A stretch of 64,000 bases of DNA from the NCBI GenBank assembly GCA_024280575.1, contig JAJRPV010000018.1:32237-96236 (forward strand), written 5' to 3'. This document shows, one piece after another, positions 10,408 through 22,690 of this stretch. This DNA is from Campylobacterales bacterium. GTDB lineage: Bacteria > Campylobacterota > Campylobacteria > Campylobacterales > Sulfurospirillaceae. The notes below the pieces were generated by a model that made no database searches, had not been told where the DNA came from, and worked only from the letters and a program-made list of their open reading frames with translations. The position numbers were made by a program, and so were the translations under genes. Each line of letters opens with the position of its first letter. Position 1 is the first letter of the stretch.

Positions 10408-11349
10408 ATGAAAATGAAAACAGCTATTCTTTTGTTAAATATGGGCGGACCAAATAATATATCCGAAGTAAAAACTTTTTTAAACAATATGTTTAATGAC
10501 AAAGCTATAATAGGAGCTCCTTTTTTCATAAGAAAATTTATAGCTCATGGGATAGTCAAAAATCGCTTAAGCGAAGCTACTAAAAACTACGAATCACTAG
10601 GAGGAAAATCGCCAATTGTTAAATATACAAAAGAGCTGGTAAAAGAGCTAAACGACGAATTGGACGAAGATGTTTTTTATATCATGCGTTATACTCCCCC
10701 TTATGCTTATGATGTTTTGAAAAATATAAGAGATTATGATAAATTTTTTGTAATTCCCCTTTATCCTCATTTCTCAACGACAACTACCATGTCATCTTTA
10801 AATCATTTTTTAAAAGCATTGTATAAATTAAAAATAGATAGAACAAAAATTGCATGGGTCGATAAATTTTATGATAATGAAATCTATAATAGGAGTATAG
10901 TAAAAAGAATAAAAGAAGCATTAAAAGATGATGATGCGGAAGATTTTGAATTGGTATTTTCAGCTCACGGGCTACCTCAAAAGATTATAGATAAAGGTGA
11001 TCAATACATGAGGCATATCAAACAAAATGTTTTTTTTGCAAGAAAAGAGTTGCTTAAGCAAGGTATAAATTTTTTTAATACTCATCTGGCTTATCAGTCA
11101 AGACTAGGTCCCATAGAGTGGATAAAACCGTATCTGGACGATAAACTAAAATCACTCAAAAAGAAAAAAGTTATTATATATCCCATAGCTTTTTTGATTG
11201 ACAATTCGGAAACAAAATATGAATTAGATATTGAATATAAAGAGATTGCGAAAAATCTAGGCATAGAGGATTATAGGGTAGCGAGTGCTCCAAACTCGAT
11301 GATAAAAGAGACTATAAAAGATTTATGCAAAATGATGCACAACAATTGA
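10408..11349 (+). CDS. hemH: Ferrochelatase
   Basis: Inserts Fe2+ into a porphyrin in the final steps of haem synthesis. The 313-residue length is typical. Recognisable segments are ILLLNMGGPNN at the N-terminus, YESLGGKSPI, IPLYPHFSTTTTMS, the active-site FSAHGLPQKIIDKGD with the catalytic His, the YQSRLGPIEW block, and IAFLIDNSETKYELD, where family members usually have a His/Glu pair. Start is ATG 10408 or the in-frame ATG two codons later. It converges with hemW, another porphyrin-pathway gene, which ends 18 bases downstream. Confidence 0.95.
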   Translation: MKMKTAILLLNMGGPNNISEVKTFLNNMFNDKAIIGAPFFIRKFIAHGIVKNRLSEATKNYESLGGKSPIVKYTKELVKELNDELDEDVFYIMRYTPPYAYDVLKNIRDYDKFFVIPLYPHFSTTTTMSSLNHFLKALYKLKIDRTKIAWVDKFYDNEIYNRSIVKRIKEALKDDDAEDFELVFSAHGLPQKIIDKGDQYMRHIKQNVFFARKELLKQGINFFNTHLAYQSRLGPIEWIKPYLDDKLKSLKKKKVIIYPIAFLIDNSETKYELDIEYKEIAKNLGIEDYRVASAPNSMIKETIKDLCKMMHNN

Positions 11350-11367
11350 CTTTAGGAACTTATATTG

Positions 11368-12425
11368 CTATGGGATGGCAATAAATAATGCTAATTCATC
11401 GCTTAAAAAATAATCAGTATTAAATATTTTGCCACCGTGGGCTTTGAGATTTTGAGATTTTAAAAGAGTTTCTATATTGATTAGCTCTTTATTGTTAAAT
11501 TCATCTATCGGAATCCCGATTTTACTTCTGAGTCCTAAGAATATTTTCTCTACATGCAGATCATTTTTGCTTAAATTTTCTATATCTTTGTAAAGAGGAT
11601 TTGATATGTATTTTTCTATATCTTTTGATGGGTAAAATCTTCTATTTTTTAAAAATCCGACGGCTCCTGCCCCTATGCCTATATAATTATCTTGGTTCCA
11701 ATATCCGAGATTATGAATACTTTGGTATGTACCAAAATTTGATATTTCGTATTGAGGCAAGTTCATATTTTTGATTTTGTCAGTAAAAAATTTTGCAAGA
11801 ATCAAAGAATCTTTTCCTGCATTTGGTTTTTTAAAAAATATAGTATTTTCCTCTATTGTTAGTGAATATGCACTTAAATGATTGATAGGAAGTTTTTCTG
11901 CTATTAATATGTCATTTAATAATAGATTTTTATTGTCTAATTTTGTTCCATAGATAAAATCAATAGATATATTTTTAACCCCGGCTTTTTTTGCATTTAA
12001 AACTGCTTCTATAGCTAATTTTTTATTGTGATTTCTGCCTAGAAATTTTAATTTTTCTTCATTGAAACTTTGTACACCAAAACTTATACGGTTCACTCCT
12101 AGTTTCACCATTCCCTCTAGCCAGTCAAATGAAGCTGAATTTGGATTTGCTTCTATTGTTATTTCCGCATTTTTTTTAAATATGGTTTTATAGTTTTAAA
12201 AAAATTATCATATAGTTTTGTATCTATGGTTGAGGGTGTTCCTCCACCGATAAACAAGGATTTTATGCTGTTTTTTTTAGGTTTAAAAATCAAAAGTTCT
12301 TGTTCTAATTGCGTAATGATTGCTTTCATATATATATTTTTTAAATCAAATTTATCTACATATGAGTTGAAGGCACAATAGTGACATTTGCTGTCACAAA
12401 AAGGAATATGGAGGTATATAAGCAT
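11368..12425 (-). pseudogene. hemW: HemW/HemN-like radical SAM protein (frameshifted as sequenced)
   Basis: Radical SAM protein of the HemW/oxygen-independent coproporphyrinogen oxidase family, related to haem trafficking or synthesis. The N-terminal piece (from 12425) has the 4Fe-4S motif CDSKCHYCAF and GGGTPS; the C-terminal piece has GVNRISFGVQSF, IDFIYGT and the HemN_C-like region. The two pieces lie in different frames. A T8 run at 12170-12177 would restore one continuous protein through NAEITIEANP if it were T9. This is either a read error or a true disruption. The clean match on both sides and intact downstream coding argue for an error. Confidence 0.8.
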
Positions 12426-12488
12426 TTATAAATCACTTTTTTGATAATATTTCATATCATTTTATCCAAATTATATGAAAGATTGTTA

Positions 12489-12965
12489 ATGGAACAAACA
12501 AATAAAAAAAAATATAGACCAAATGTTGCTGCGGTTATATTATCCGCTAAATACCCGCTTGTTTGTGAATTTCTTATTGCGAGGAGAGATGATATAAAAG
12601 ATGTTTGGCAATTCCCTCAAGGCGGGATTGATGAAGGAGAAAATGCCAAAGAAGCACTTTTTAGGGAACTTAAAGAAGAAATTGGAACAAATAAGGTTGA
12701 GATAATAGCGCAATATCCGCAACAATTGAAATATGATTTTCCGCAAACTGTGGCAAAACGGATGTATCCATATGACGGACAGAGTCAAACTTATTTTTTA
12801 GTTAAACTAAAACCAAATGCAAAAATCAAATTAGATACTAAACATCCTGAATTTGATGATTATAAATTTGTAAAAAGAAAAGAGATTTTTGATTTGGTGA
12901 CATTTTTTAAGAGACCGGTTTATCAAAAAGTTATTAGTTATTTTAAGAAAGAAGGTTATTTGTAA
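12489..12965 (+). CDS. rppH: RNA pyrophosphohydrolase (Nudix)
   Basis: Removes pyrophosphate from the 5' end of mRNA, triggering RNase-dependent decay. The Nudix box is seen as GGIDEGENAKEALFRELKEE, preceded by WQFPQ, and the protein contains YRPNVAAVIL at the start as in RppH. About 158 residues long. I chose ATG 12489 because the family begins close to the KKYRPNV motif; an upstream in-frame start at 12441 would add a poorly conserved tail. It is followed after one base by lysC. Confidence 0.92.
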   Translation: MEQTNKKKYRPNVAAVILSAKYPLVCEFLIARRDDIKDVWQFPQGGIDEGENAKEALFRELKEEIGTNKVEIIAQYPQQLKYDFPQTVAKRMYPYDGQSQTYFLVKLKPNAKIKLDTKHPEFDDYKFVKRKEIFDLVTFFKRPVYQKVISYFKKEGYL

Positions 12966-12966
12966 G

Positions 12967-14169
12967 ATGCTCATTGTTCAAAAATATGGCGGTACAAGTG
13001 TTGGTTCGCTTGAACGGATAAAAGAGGTTGCTAAAAGAATCAAAAAATGCAAAAAAGATGGGAATGATATAATTGTTGTTGTTTCTGCCATGAGTGGTGA
13101 AACCAATAAATTAACCAAAATGGCATACAGTTTAAGTGATAATCTAAAAAAAAGAGAGATGGATTTATTGTTGAGTTCTGGTGAGCGAGTAACAAGTGCT
13201 CTTTTGGCTATATTGCTCACCGAGATGGGTTGTGAAACTATTGCGATGAGTGGAAGGCAAGCAGGAATCATAACTGATAATTTGCATACGAAAGCGAGAA
13301 TTGAGCATATCGACAAGCAACATATCGAAAAGGAATTAAAAAAAGGCTCTATTGTGGTTGTTGCAGGTTTTCAAGGTATCACAGAAATTGGAGAGGTTTC
13401 AACACTAGGACGAGGAGGAAGTGACTTAAGTGCCGTTGCGATTGCAGGAGCATTAAATGCTGATCTTTGCGAGATTTATACAGATGTTGACGGTATATAC
13501 ACGACTGATCCGAGAATTGAGCCAAGAGCAAAAAAATTAAATCAAATTAGTTATGATGAAATGCTTGAACTTGCTAGTTTGGGGGCAAAAGTTTTACAGA
13601 CTAGGTCAGTAGAACTTGCGAAAAAATTAAATGTAAATTTGGTGACAAGAAGTAGTTTTAACGACAATGTAGGAACTTATATAACAAGAGAAGAGGATAT
13701 TATGGAAAAACCATTAGTAAGCGGAATAGCGCTAGATAAAAATCAGGCAAGAGTTACCCTTAGAGGAGTTTCTGATAAACCTGGAATTGCAGCAGAGATA
13801 TTTAGAAAATTAGCAGAAGATGGCGTAAATGTTGATATGATTATCCAAAATGTTGGTCTCGACGGTACTACAAATCTTGGCTTTACAATTCCTGAAAATG
13901 AATTAGAGATAACAAGAAATGCTATGGAGGAGATTGAAGCATCTGAAAGTTTAGAGTTTGATAAAAATGTTGTGAAAGTTTCAGTTGTGGGAGTCGGTAT
14001 GAAATCTCACAGCGGTGTGGCATGCACTGCTTTTGATACCTTAGCTGAGGAAAATATAAATATAGAAATGATAAGCACAAGTGAGATAAAAGTATCTATG
14101 GTGATTAGTGAAAAATATGCTGAGTTAGCAGTAAGATCACTGCATGATGCGTACAAATTGGATAAATAG
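12967..14169 (+). CDS. lysC: Aspartate kinase
   Basis: Phosphorylates aspartate at the entry to lysine, threonine, methionine and diaminopimelate synthesis. The 400-residue protein begins with the kinase motif VQKYGGTSVGS. The catalytic domain includes SSGERVTSALLA and GRGGSDLSAVAIA, and two C-terminal ACT domains (from about residue 265) give allosteric control, for example VTLRGVSDKPGIAAEIF. The stop TAG shares a base with the GTG start of hobA. The lysC-hobA-holB-folP order is characteristic of Campylobacterota. Confidence 0.97.
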   Translation: MLIVQKYGGTSVGSLERIKEVAKRIKKCKKDGNDIIVVVSAMSGETNKLTKMAYSLSDNLKKREMDLLLSSGERVTSALLAILLTEMGCETIAMSGRQAGIITDNLHTKARIEHIDKQHIEKELKKGSIVVVAGFQGITEIGEVSTLGRGGSDLSAVAIAGALNADLCEIYTDVDGIYTTDPRIEPRAKKLNQISYDEMLELASLGAKVLQTRSVELAKKLNVNLVTRSSFNDNVGTYITREEDIMEKPLVSGIALDKNQARVTLRGVSDKPGIAAEIFRKLAEDGVNVDMIIQNVGLDGTTNLGFTIPENELEITRNAMEEIEASESLEFDKNVVKVSVVGVGMKSHSGVACTAFDTLAEENINIEMISTSEIKVSMVISEKYAELAVRSLHDAYKLDK

Positions 14170-14720
14170 TGCAAAAATTTTTAAAGTGGACATTGGACAA
14201 TATCAGAAAAGAGAGTTCCATGATGAGCTGGATGGAAGAAAAAAGATTTGAATGGGTGCCGTTAAATGTATCGATGCTAAAAAATCTTACAGAAGGGCAT
14301 ACGATAATCGTAATCACAGATGATGAGCGAGAATGGTTCGGTAGTTATATGTTAGCTGATATAAATAAATTATCCAACAATAGACCATTGCTATCTTTTG
14401 TCTCTTTGAAGTCTATTTATCCTAATTTAAATAATTTAAAAACGAAAGAAGATATAGAGTTATTGGAAAATATGCTTTATCAAACCTTTTTAAATGGATT
14501 TACATACTTCTATATTGGGAAAAATAATAATATAAAAATGCAAATTGCGAAAAGAAGAGACGACAGTTTTATATGGGTTATGGATGAACACCTTCAAAAT
14601 AGTTTTTACCTCTCTAGTAATGACGAAAATTTAGATATAAAATTGATACAGTTATATAAGCTTTTAGACAAAAGTATCAATGCTTTGCTTTTTGCAGAGG
14701 TTGATTTTGACCAAGAATAG
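14169..14720 (+). CDS. hobA: HobA, DnaA-associated replication initiation factor
   Basis: HobA is a SIS-fold protein found in Campylobacterota that binds DnaA domain I and helps DnaA oligomers form at the origin; it is a structural homologue of DiaA. The 183-residue length and the position between lysC and holB match Helicobacter. Visible are MSWMEEKRFEWVPLN and ITDDEREWFGSYMLADIN near the N-terminus. The GTG start at 14169 overlaps the lysC stop, and the end overlaps holB. Identification rests on both sequence pattern and conserved neighbourhood. Confidence 0.9.
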   Translation: MQKFLKWTLDNIRKESSMMSWMEEKRFEWVPLNVSMLKNLTEGHTIIVITDDEREWFGSYMLADINKLSNNRPLLSFVSLKSIYPNLNNLKTKEDIELLENMLYQTFLNGFTYFYIGKNNNIKMQIAKRRDDSFIWVMDEHLQNSFYLSSNDENLDIKLIQLYKLLDKSINALLFAEVDFDQE

Positions 14721-15348
14721 CGAATCTCTTACAAGCTATATTTTGGTTTGTAAAAATCTACAAAAGGCTTACGATTCTCTTTCGGAAGAGTATGCTAATC
14801 AAAATTGTAAATTTTTTATAAAAGATAGTGAAAAGCAGAGTGAAGATTTTTTGCTGGAAGATGCTAAAAATGTTGTCAAAGAAGCATATATTGCTGAAAA
14901 TGAAAGGAAGATTATAATTCTTGGTGCTAAAACTTATAATATTTATGCACAAAATTCTCTATTGAAGATATTGGAAGAACCACCTAGAAATATCGTTTTT
15001 ATACTTGTATGTGAATCTAAAAATGTTTTTTTACCGACTATTAGGTCAAGACTTCTTATAAAAGAGTTGGAGTACAAAGAAGAAAAAATTGAAATAGATT
15101 TAGATTTGGGAAGATTGGAATTAAGCGATATATACGATTTTGTGCAAAAAAATTCCAGAATAAAAAAAAATGAACTTAAAAATATGTTGCAAGAAATTAT
15201 AAGCAGTGCTATTTTAAAATATCGTATAAATTTTAAAACAAAAGAGATGGAGCATTTTGAAAAGCTTTTACAATTAGGCGATTTAAATTCAAGACCGTCA
15301 AATGTGCTGATTTCACTACTTTTGACAATTTATCTAAAAAGAAATTAA
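14707..15348 (+). CDS. holB: DNA polymerase III subunit delta'
   Basis: Clamp-loader subunit delta' of the replicative polymerase, in the short form typical of Campylobacterota (about 213 residues). It has the AAA+-like core with YAQNSLLKILEEPPRNIVFILV, which corresponds to the conserved SRC-type region of clamp loaders, followed by LPTIRSRLL. No intact Walker A is expected in delta'. Start TTG 14707 is preferred, six bases after AGAGG; TTG 14701 is also possible. It overlaps the hobA end and lies one base from folP. Confidence 0.88.
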   Translation: MTKNSESLTSYILVCKNLQKAYDSLSEEYANQNCKFFIKDSEKQSEDFLLEDAKNVVKEAYIAENERKIIILGAKTYNIYAQNSLLKILEEPPRNIVFILVCESKNVFLPTIRSRLLIKELEYKEEKIEIDLDLGRLELSDIYDFVQKNSRIKKNELKNMLQEIISSAILKYRINFKTKEMEHFEKLLQLGDLNSRPSNVLISLLLTIYLKRN

Positions 15349-15349
15349 T

Positions 15350-16491
15350 ATGAAAATATATAAAATATCAAAAGATACTCCTATAGAAAAATTATTTGAT
15401 AAGATAGGCGTCATAAAAGAGGGCGGGGCAATACTTCAGAAAAAAGCCAAGATAAATCTAATTTATATCAAAGATTTAAAATCACCCGCAGCCAATATCT
15501 TAAAACAAGATGCACTCTCTTTGGGGGCTGATTTGGCAGTACCTAAAAATTGCGTTACATGTAGAGATGAGTTTGTAGAAGCTGTTTTGATAGCAAGTGA
15601 TTCGCAACTATTGCAACTGTCAATCAAAGAAAAGAGCCAACCTTTTGGATTAAAAGAGTTGGCAAAAAACTTAAGAGATTTTACAAGCAAGAAAAAGAAA
15701 AAAACCCAAATAATGGGAGTTTTAAATGCAAATTCAGATAGTTTTTTTTCGAAAAGCAGATTTTCCGCAAATTCCGCACAAAAAAAGATAGAAGATATGA
15801 TCGAAGAAGGAGCTGACATCATAGATATTGGTGGAGTTTCTAGCAGACCAGGAAGTGTTGGTGTGAGCGAAGAGGAAGAGTTTGAAAGAGTTAAGGACAT
15901 AATAAATGTTGTGTCAAAGTTTAAATTTTATGAAAAAATAAAATTTTCGCTTGATAGTTATTCTCCATTGTCTTTGAGATATGCGCTAGATAGTGGTTTT
16001 AGCATTGTAAATGATATAACAGCTTTGGAGAATGATGAAGTCGCAAAATTAGCTTCAAATTATAACGCTACTGTTGTTTTGATGCACAAGCTAGGAAGTA
16101 CCAAAGAGATGCAAAAAGAACCAAAATATGAAAATGTCATACTAGATATTGACGCTTTTTTTAAGCAAAGAGTAGAAAAAGCACAAAGTTATGGAATAAA
16201 AGATATAGTTTTAGATGTTGGAATTGGATTTGGTAAAACTCTTGAGCATAATCTTTTACTTTTGCAAAATTTGGAGCATTTTCTATATTTTAATTATCCA
16301 TTATTGGTAGGAGCTAGTAGAAAATCTATGATAAATATGATAATTCCAAGTGCTGTAAAAGATAGATTGCCGGGAACTTTAGCGGTGCATCTTGAAGCAA
16401 AAAGAAAAGGGGCTTCAATCATAAGAGTACATGATGTCAAAGAGCATTTTCAAGCATTTAAAGTTCAAGATGAGATTTTAGAAGCTTTTTG

Positions 16492-16492
<1 letters not shown>
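15350..16492 (+). CDS. folP: Dihydropteroate synthase
   Basis: Condenses p-aminobenzoate with dihydropterin pyrophosphate in folate synthesis. The protein has 380 residues, with about 115 N-terminal residues before the TIM barrel, as in other Campylobacterota FolP. The barrel starts with IMGVLNANSDSFF and continues with ADIIDIGGVSSRPGS, NDITAL, VLMHKLGS, IVLDVGIGFGKT, LLVGASRKSMI and a final IIRVHDVKEH. All the substrate loops are present. The stop TGA overlaps the start of the next gene. Confidence 0.96.
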
Positions 16493-19896
<3,404 letters not shown>

Positions 19897-20700
19897 AATA
19901 GATTCCGTAGCGATAGGTGTATTTGACGGGGTTCATCTAGGTCATCAGAAGCTACTAAAAAAGCTTTCAAAAAATGGAGCTGTTCTTATCATCTATAAGG
20001 AAAAAGCAAATATTACGCCGGCATATACAAGAAGTGAGTATATAGATTTCCCTTGCTTTTATCTAAAATTTGCGAAGATTAAAGAATTGGGATGTGATGA
20101 ATTTATATCATTTTTAATAGATGAATTTCCAAATTTAAAAAAGATTATAGTTGGATACGCTTTTAAATTTGTTGCAAATAGATCTTGCTATATTTTTGAT
20201 TTAAAACAAATTTTTTCTGGCAAAATAGAAGTTATAGATGAATTTTTTATAGATGATATTTCTGTTCACTCATCTACAATACGAAAATATATAAAAAATG
20301 GTGAAATTGAAAAGGCAAACAGATTCTTAGGCAGAGAATATAGCATAACAGGAAAAGCTATAAGAGGGCAAGGTTTAGGGAAGAAAGAATTAGTTCCAAC
20401 AATAAACTTAAAAATAGAAAAATATCTTTTGCCCAAAAATGGTGTGTATGCAACTAGGTCTTTGATTGACGGAAAATTATATAATTCTGTTACTTTTATC
20501 GGCATCAGAGAAAGCACGGATAAGAGTTTTTCTTGTGAAACACATATAATCGAAGAAGACATACCAAATATTAGCGAGATTAAACTATTTTTTGTAAAGT
20601 TTATAAGAGAAAATAAAAAATTTTCCTCATTAAGTGATTTAAAAATACAAATTAAAAGCGATATTGAATTAGCTAAAAATATTTTATATTAAGGTAGAAT

Positions 20701-21405
20701 ATGGATAAAATTTTTCAACAACCGATAAAAAAACAATTTGAATTTGACGAAAATATTGCTAGTGTATTTGATGATATGCTAGAGAGATCTATCCCTTTTT
20801 ATAAAGAAGTGGTGTCATTAATTTGTAATATTATAAACTCATATGCCAAAAATAATTCAACTGTTTTAGATTTGGGGTGCTCCACTGCAAATACTCTTCT
20901 TGCTCTTCAAATAAAATCAGATAAAAATTTCAAAACAATTGGATATGACAATTCGGAAGCTATGTTGAGTCAAGCAAAGAGAAAAATTGATGCTTATGGT
21001 GTTGATATAGAATTAATACTTGCGGATATATTGGAAATAAATTTACCAAAAAATGATGTCACTATGGCGAATTATATGCTACAGTTTATTCGTCCTATAC
21101 AAAGAGAAAATTTTATAAAAAATATATATAATGCACTTAATACAGATGGTATATTTATTTTTAGTGAAAAAATTATATACGAAGATAAAAAACTCAATAA
21201 AAATATGATTGATATATACTATAATTTTAAGAAAAAACAAGGGTATAGCGAGTTTGAAATTTCTCAAAAAAGAGAAGCTTTAGAAAATGTTCTTGTTCCT
21301 TACAGTGAAGAAGAAAATAAAAAACTCATTATAAAATCAGGTTTTAAGACCGTAGAAACCCTATTTAAATGGGGAAATTTTGTAACATTCCTAGCTATTA
21401 AGTAA
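20701..21405 (+). CDS. cmoA: Carboxy-S-adenosyl-L-methionine synthase
   Basis: Makes carboxy-SAM from SAM and prephenate; CmoB uses it to form cmo5U at the tRNA wobble position. The N-terminal signature FEFDENIASVFDDMLERSIPFY and SAM-site VLDLGCSTANTLL identify CmoA, and the 234-residue length fits. It follows ribF after eight bases and ends the + strand run, converging with a minus-strand gene at 21398 with an eight-base overlap. cmoB is not in the window. Confidence 0.94.
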   Translation: MDKIFQQPIKKQFEFDENIASVFDDMLERSIPFYKEVVSLICNIINSYAKNNSTVLDLGCSTANTLLALQIKSDKNFKTIGYDNSEAMLSQAKRKIDAYGVDIELILADILEINLPKNDVTMANYMLQFIRPIQRENFIKNIYNALNTDGIFIFSEKIIYEDKKLNKNMIDIYYNFKKKQGYSEFEISQKREALENVLVPYSEEENKKLIIKSGFKTVETLFKWGNFVTFLAIK

Positions 21406-21646
21406 ATAATTTAGGCGAGTTTCTTTTGATATAATTGATAACGGTTATAATTTCATCTTGTCCCATTTCGCTATCATCATCTTCGTCAAAAACATCATCT
21501 ATTGCATCTAGGTATGCATCTACCGCTTTTTTCAAATTTTCTTTTTTCACTCCTGCGAAAAAAAGTGCCACATTTAACATATCTGAGAGTTGCATTGCTA
21601 ACTCTTCTATTTCAATTTCTATGTTTTCTCTTTCGTTATCTAGCAT
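21398..21646 (-). CDS. Small acidic hypothetical protein paired with a DHH phosphoesterase
   Basis: An 82-residue, acidic, mostly helical protein with a Glu-rich N-terminal helix (ENIEIEIEELAMQLSDML), a middle LKKAVDAYLDAIDDVF helix and an Asp/Glu patch. I do not recognise a family. It overlaps the end of the DHH phosphoesterase by 11 bases on the same strand, so it is translationally coupled and may be a partner or regulator of that enzyme. Confidence 0.65.
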   Translation of the reverse strand: MLDNERENIEIEIEELAMQLSDMLNVALFFAGVKKENLKKAVDAYLDAIDDVFDEDDDSEMGQDEIITVINYIKRNSPKLFT

Positions 21647-22681
21647 TGTTACTTCCTGTTTTTGTTATTATCAGATCTTCAATCTGTTTTTTTATATTTT
21701 TATATATAAAACTGTCTTTAAAATTACTCACTAGGCCGCCACTCGCATTTGGATGACCTCCTCCATTTGCAAGGTGAGCTGCCATTTTACTCACATCAAT
21801 TTTGCCATTTGCTCTCAGGCTGATAGTTTTTCTCGATGTTATATCCATAAAAAAATCAAAATCTGGGTTTTTCTTTAAAAAATCATTGCCAATTACGGAA
21901 ACATTTCCTATATTGTATGTCAAAATTCCTTTGTATCCTTCATATTCAATTTGCATTTTATCTCTATTTTTGGTCAACATTTTTATATTTTGCATAGAAA
22001 CTAAATTGCTTAGAGTATCATCATTTTCTTGTTTAAAAATTTCTTTTTTTATTTTATGTATATTATTATCTAGTGCAATATGAGGTTTATTTTGTTCAAA
22101 ATAGGACTGGATTTTACTCAGAAGTTCAAACATATACAGACTGTTTTCCTTAGGAAACATGATTCTATTTATCTCTTTAGCTCCGCTTATGAGTCCAAGA
22201 CATACTTTCCCTAGCTCAAATTCTTTTTTATCATCTAGCCATATATCAACAGCATTTACAACATCTACAAGTCTTGACAACCTCTCATCTTTTTCAAAAA
22301 TTGATGAAAAGAAATCATAACAAATCTTAGTCGCACAGCGTGAATCATCTAAAAAATACCACTCAAAATTATTTGCGCAATCTTGTCCTGATTTATGATG
22401 GTCTAGTAATAAAATCATAATATTACTATTGGCTATTTTTACTCTAGAGTCAAAACTTTTTGCCTGTTCCAAGGTAAGATTTAGATCAGTTATGAGTATA
22501 ATATTTTTTCATTGTTTTCATTGTTTATGTCACTAAAAATCTCATCAAATCTTTCATTTATTTCTCTACCATAGTTTGAATTATAAAATTTTATATTATC
22601 AAAATATCTATTTGTAACCATTTGACATCCATATCCGTCTAAATCAGTATGAGACATATGGTAAACTTTGTAATTATTCAT
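21636..22681 (-). pseudogene. DHH/DHHA1-family phosphoesterase (frameshifted as sequenced)
   Basis: Metal-dependent phosphoesterase of the oligoribonuclease / c-di-AMP phosphodiesterase superfamily. The first piece starts at 22681 and has HMSHTDLDGYGCQ; the second has LLLDHHKSGQD, the DHH motif, and a C-terminal DHHA1-type GGGHPNASGG. The two lie in different frames and join through IILITDLNLTLEQ if the T6 run at 22504-22509 were T7. No c-di-AMP synthase is in the window, so nanoRNA or another phosphodiester may be the substrate. It is downstream of flhA after nine bases. Confidence 0.8.
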
Positions 22682-22690
22682 TCATTTCCT

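Noticed and set aside
12170..12177. Phase-variable poly-T in hemW
   Set aside because: Tract is short and hemW is not a surface gene; the same one-base loss is seen in five other places, so read error is more likely.
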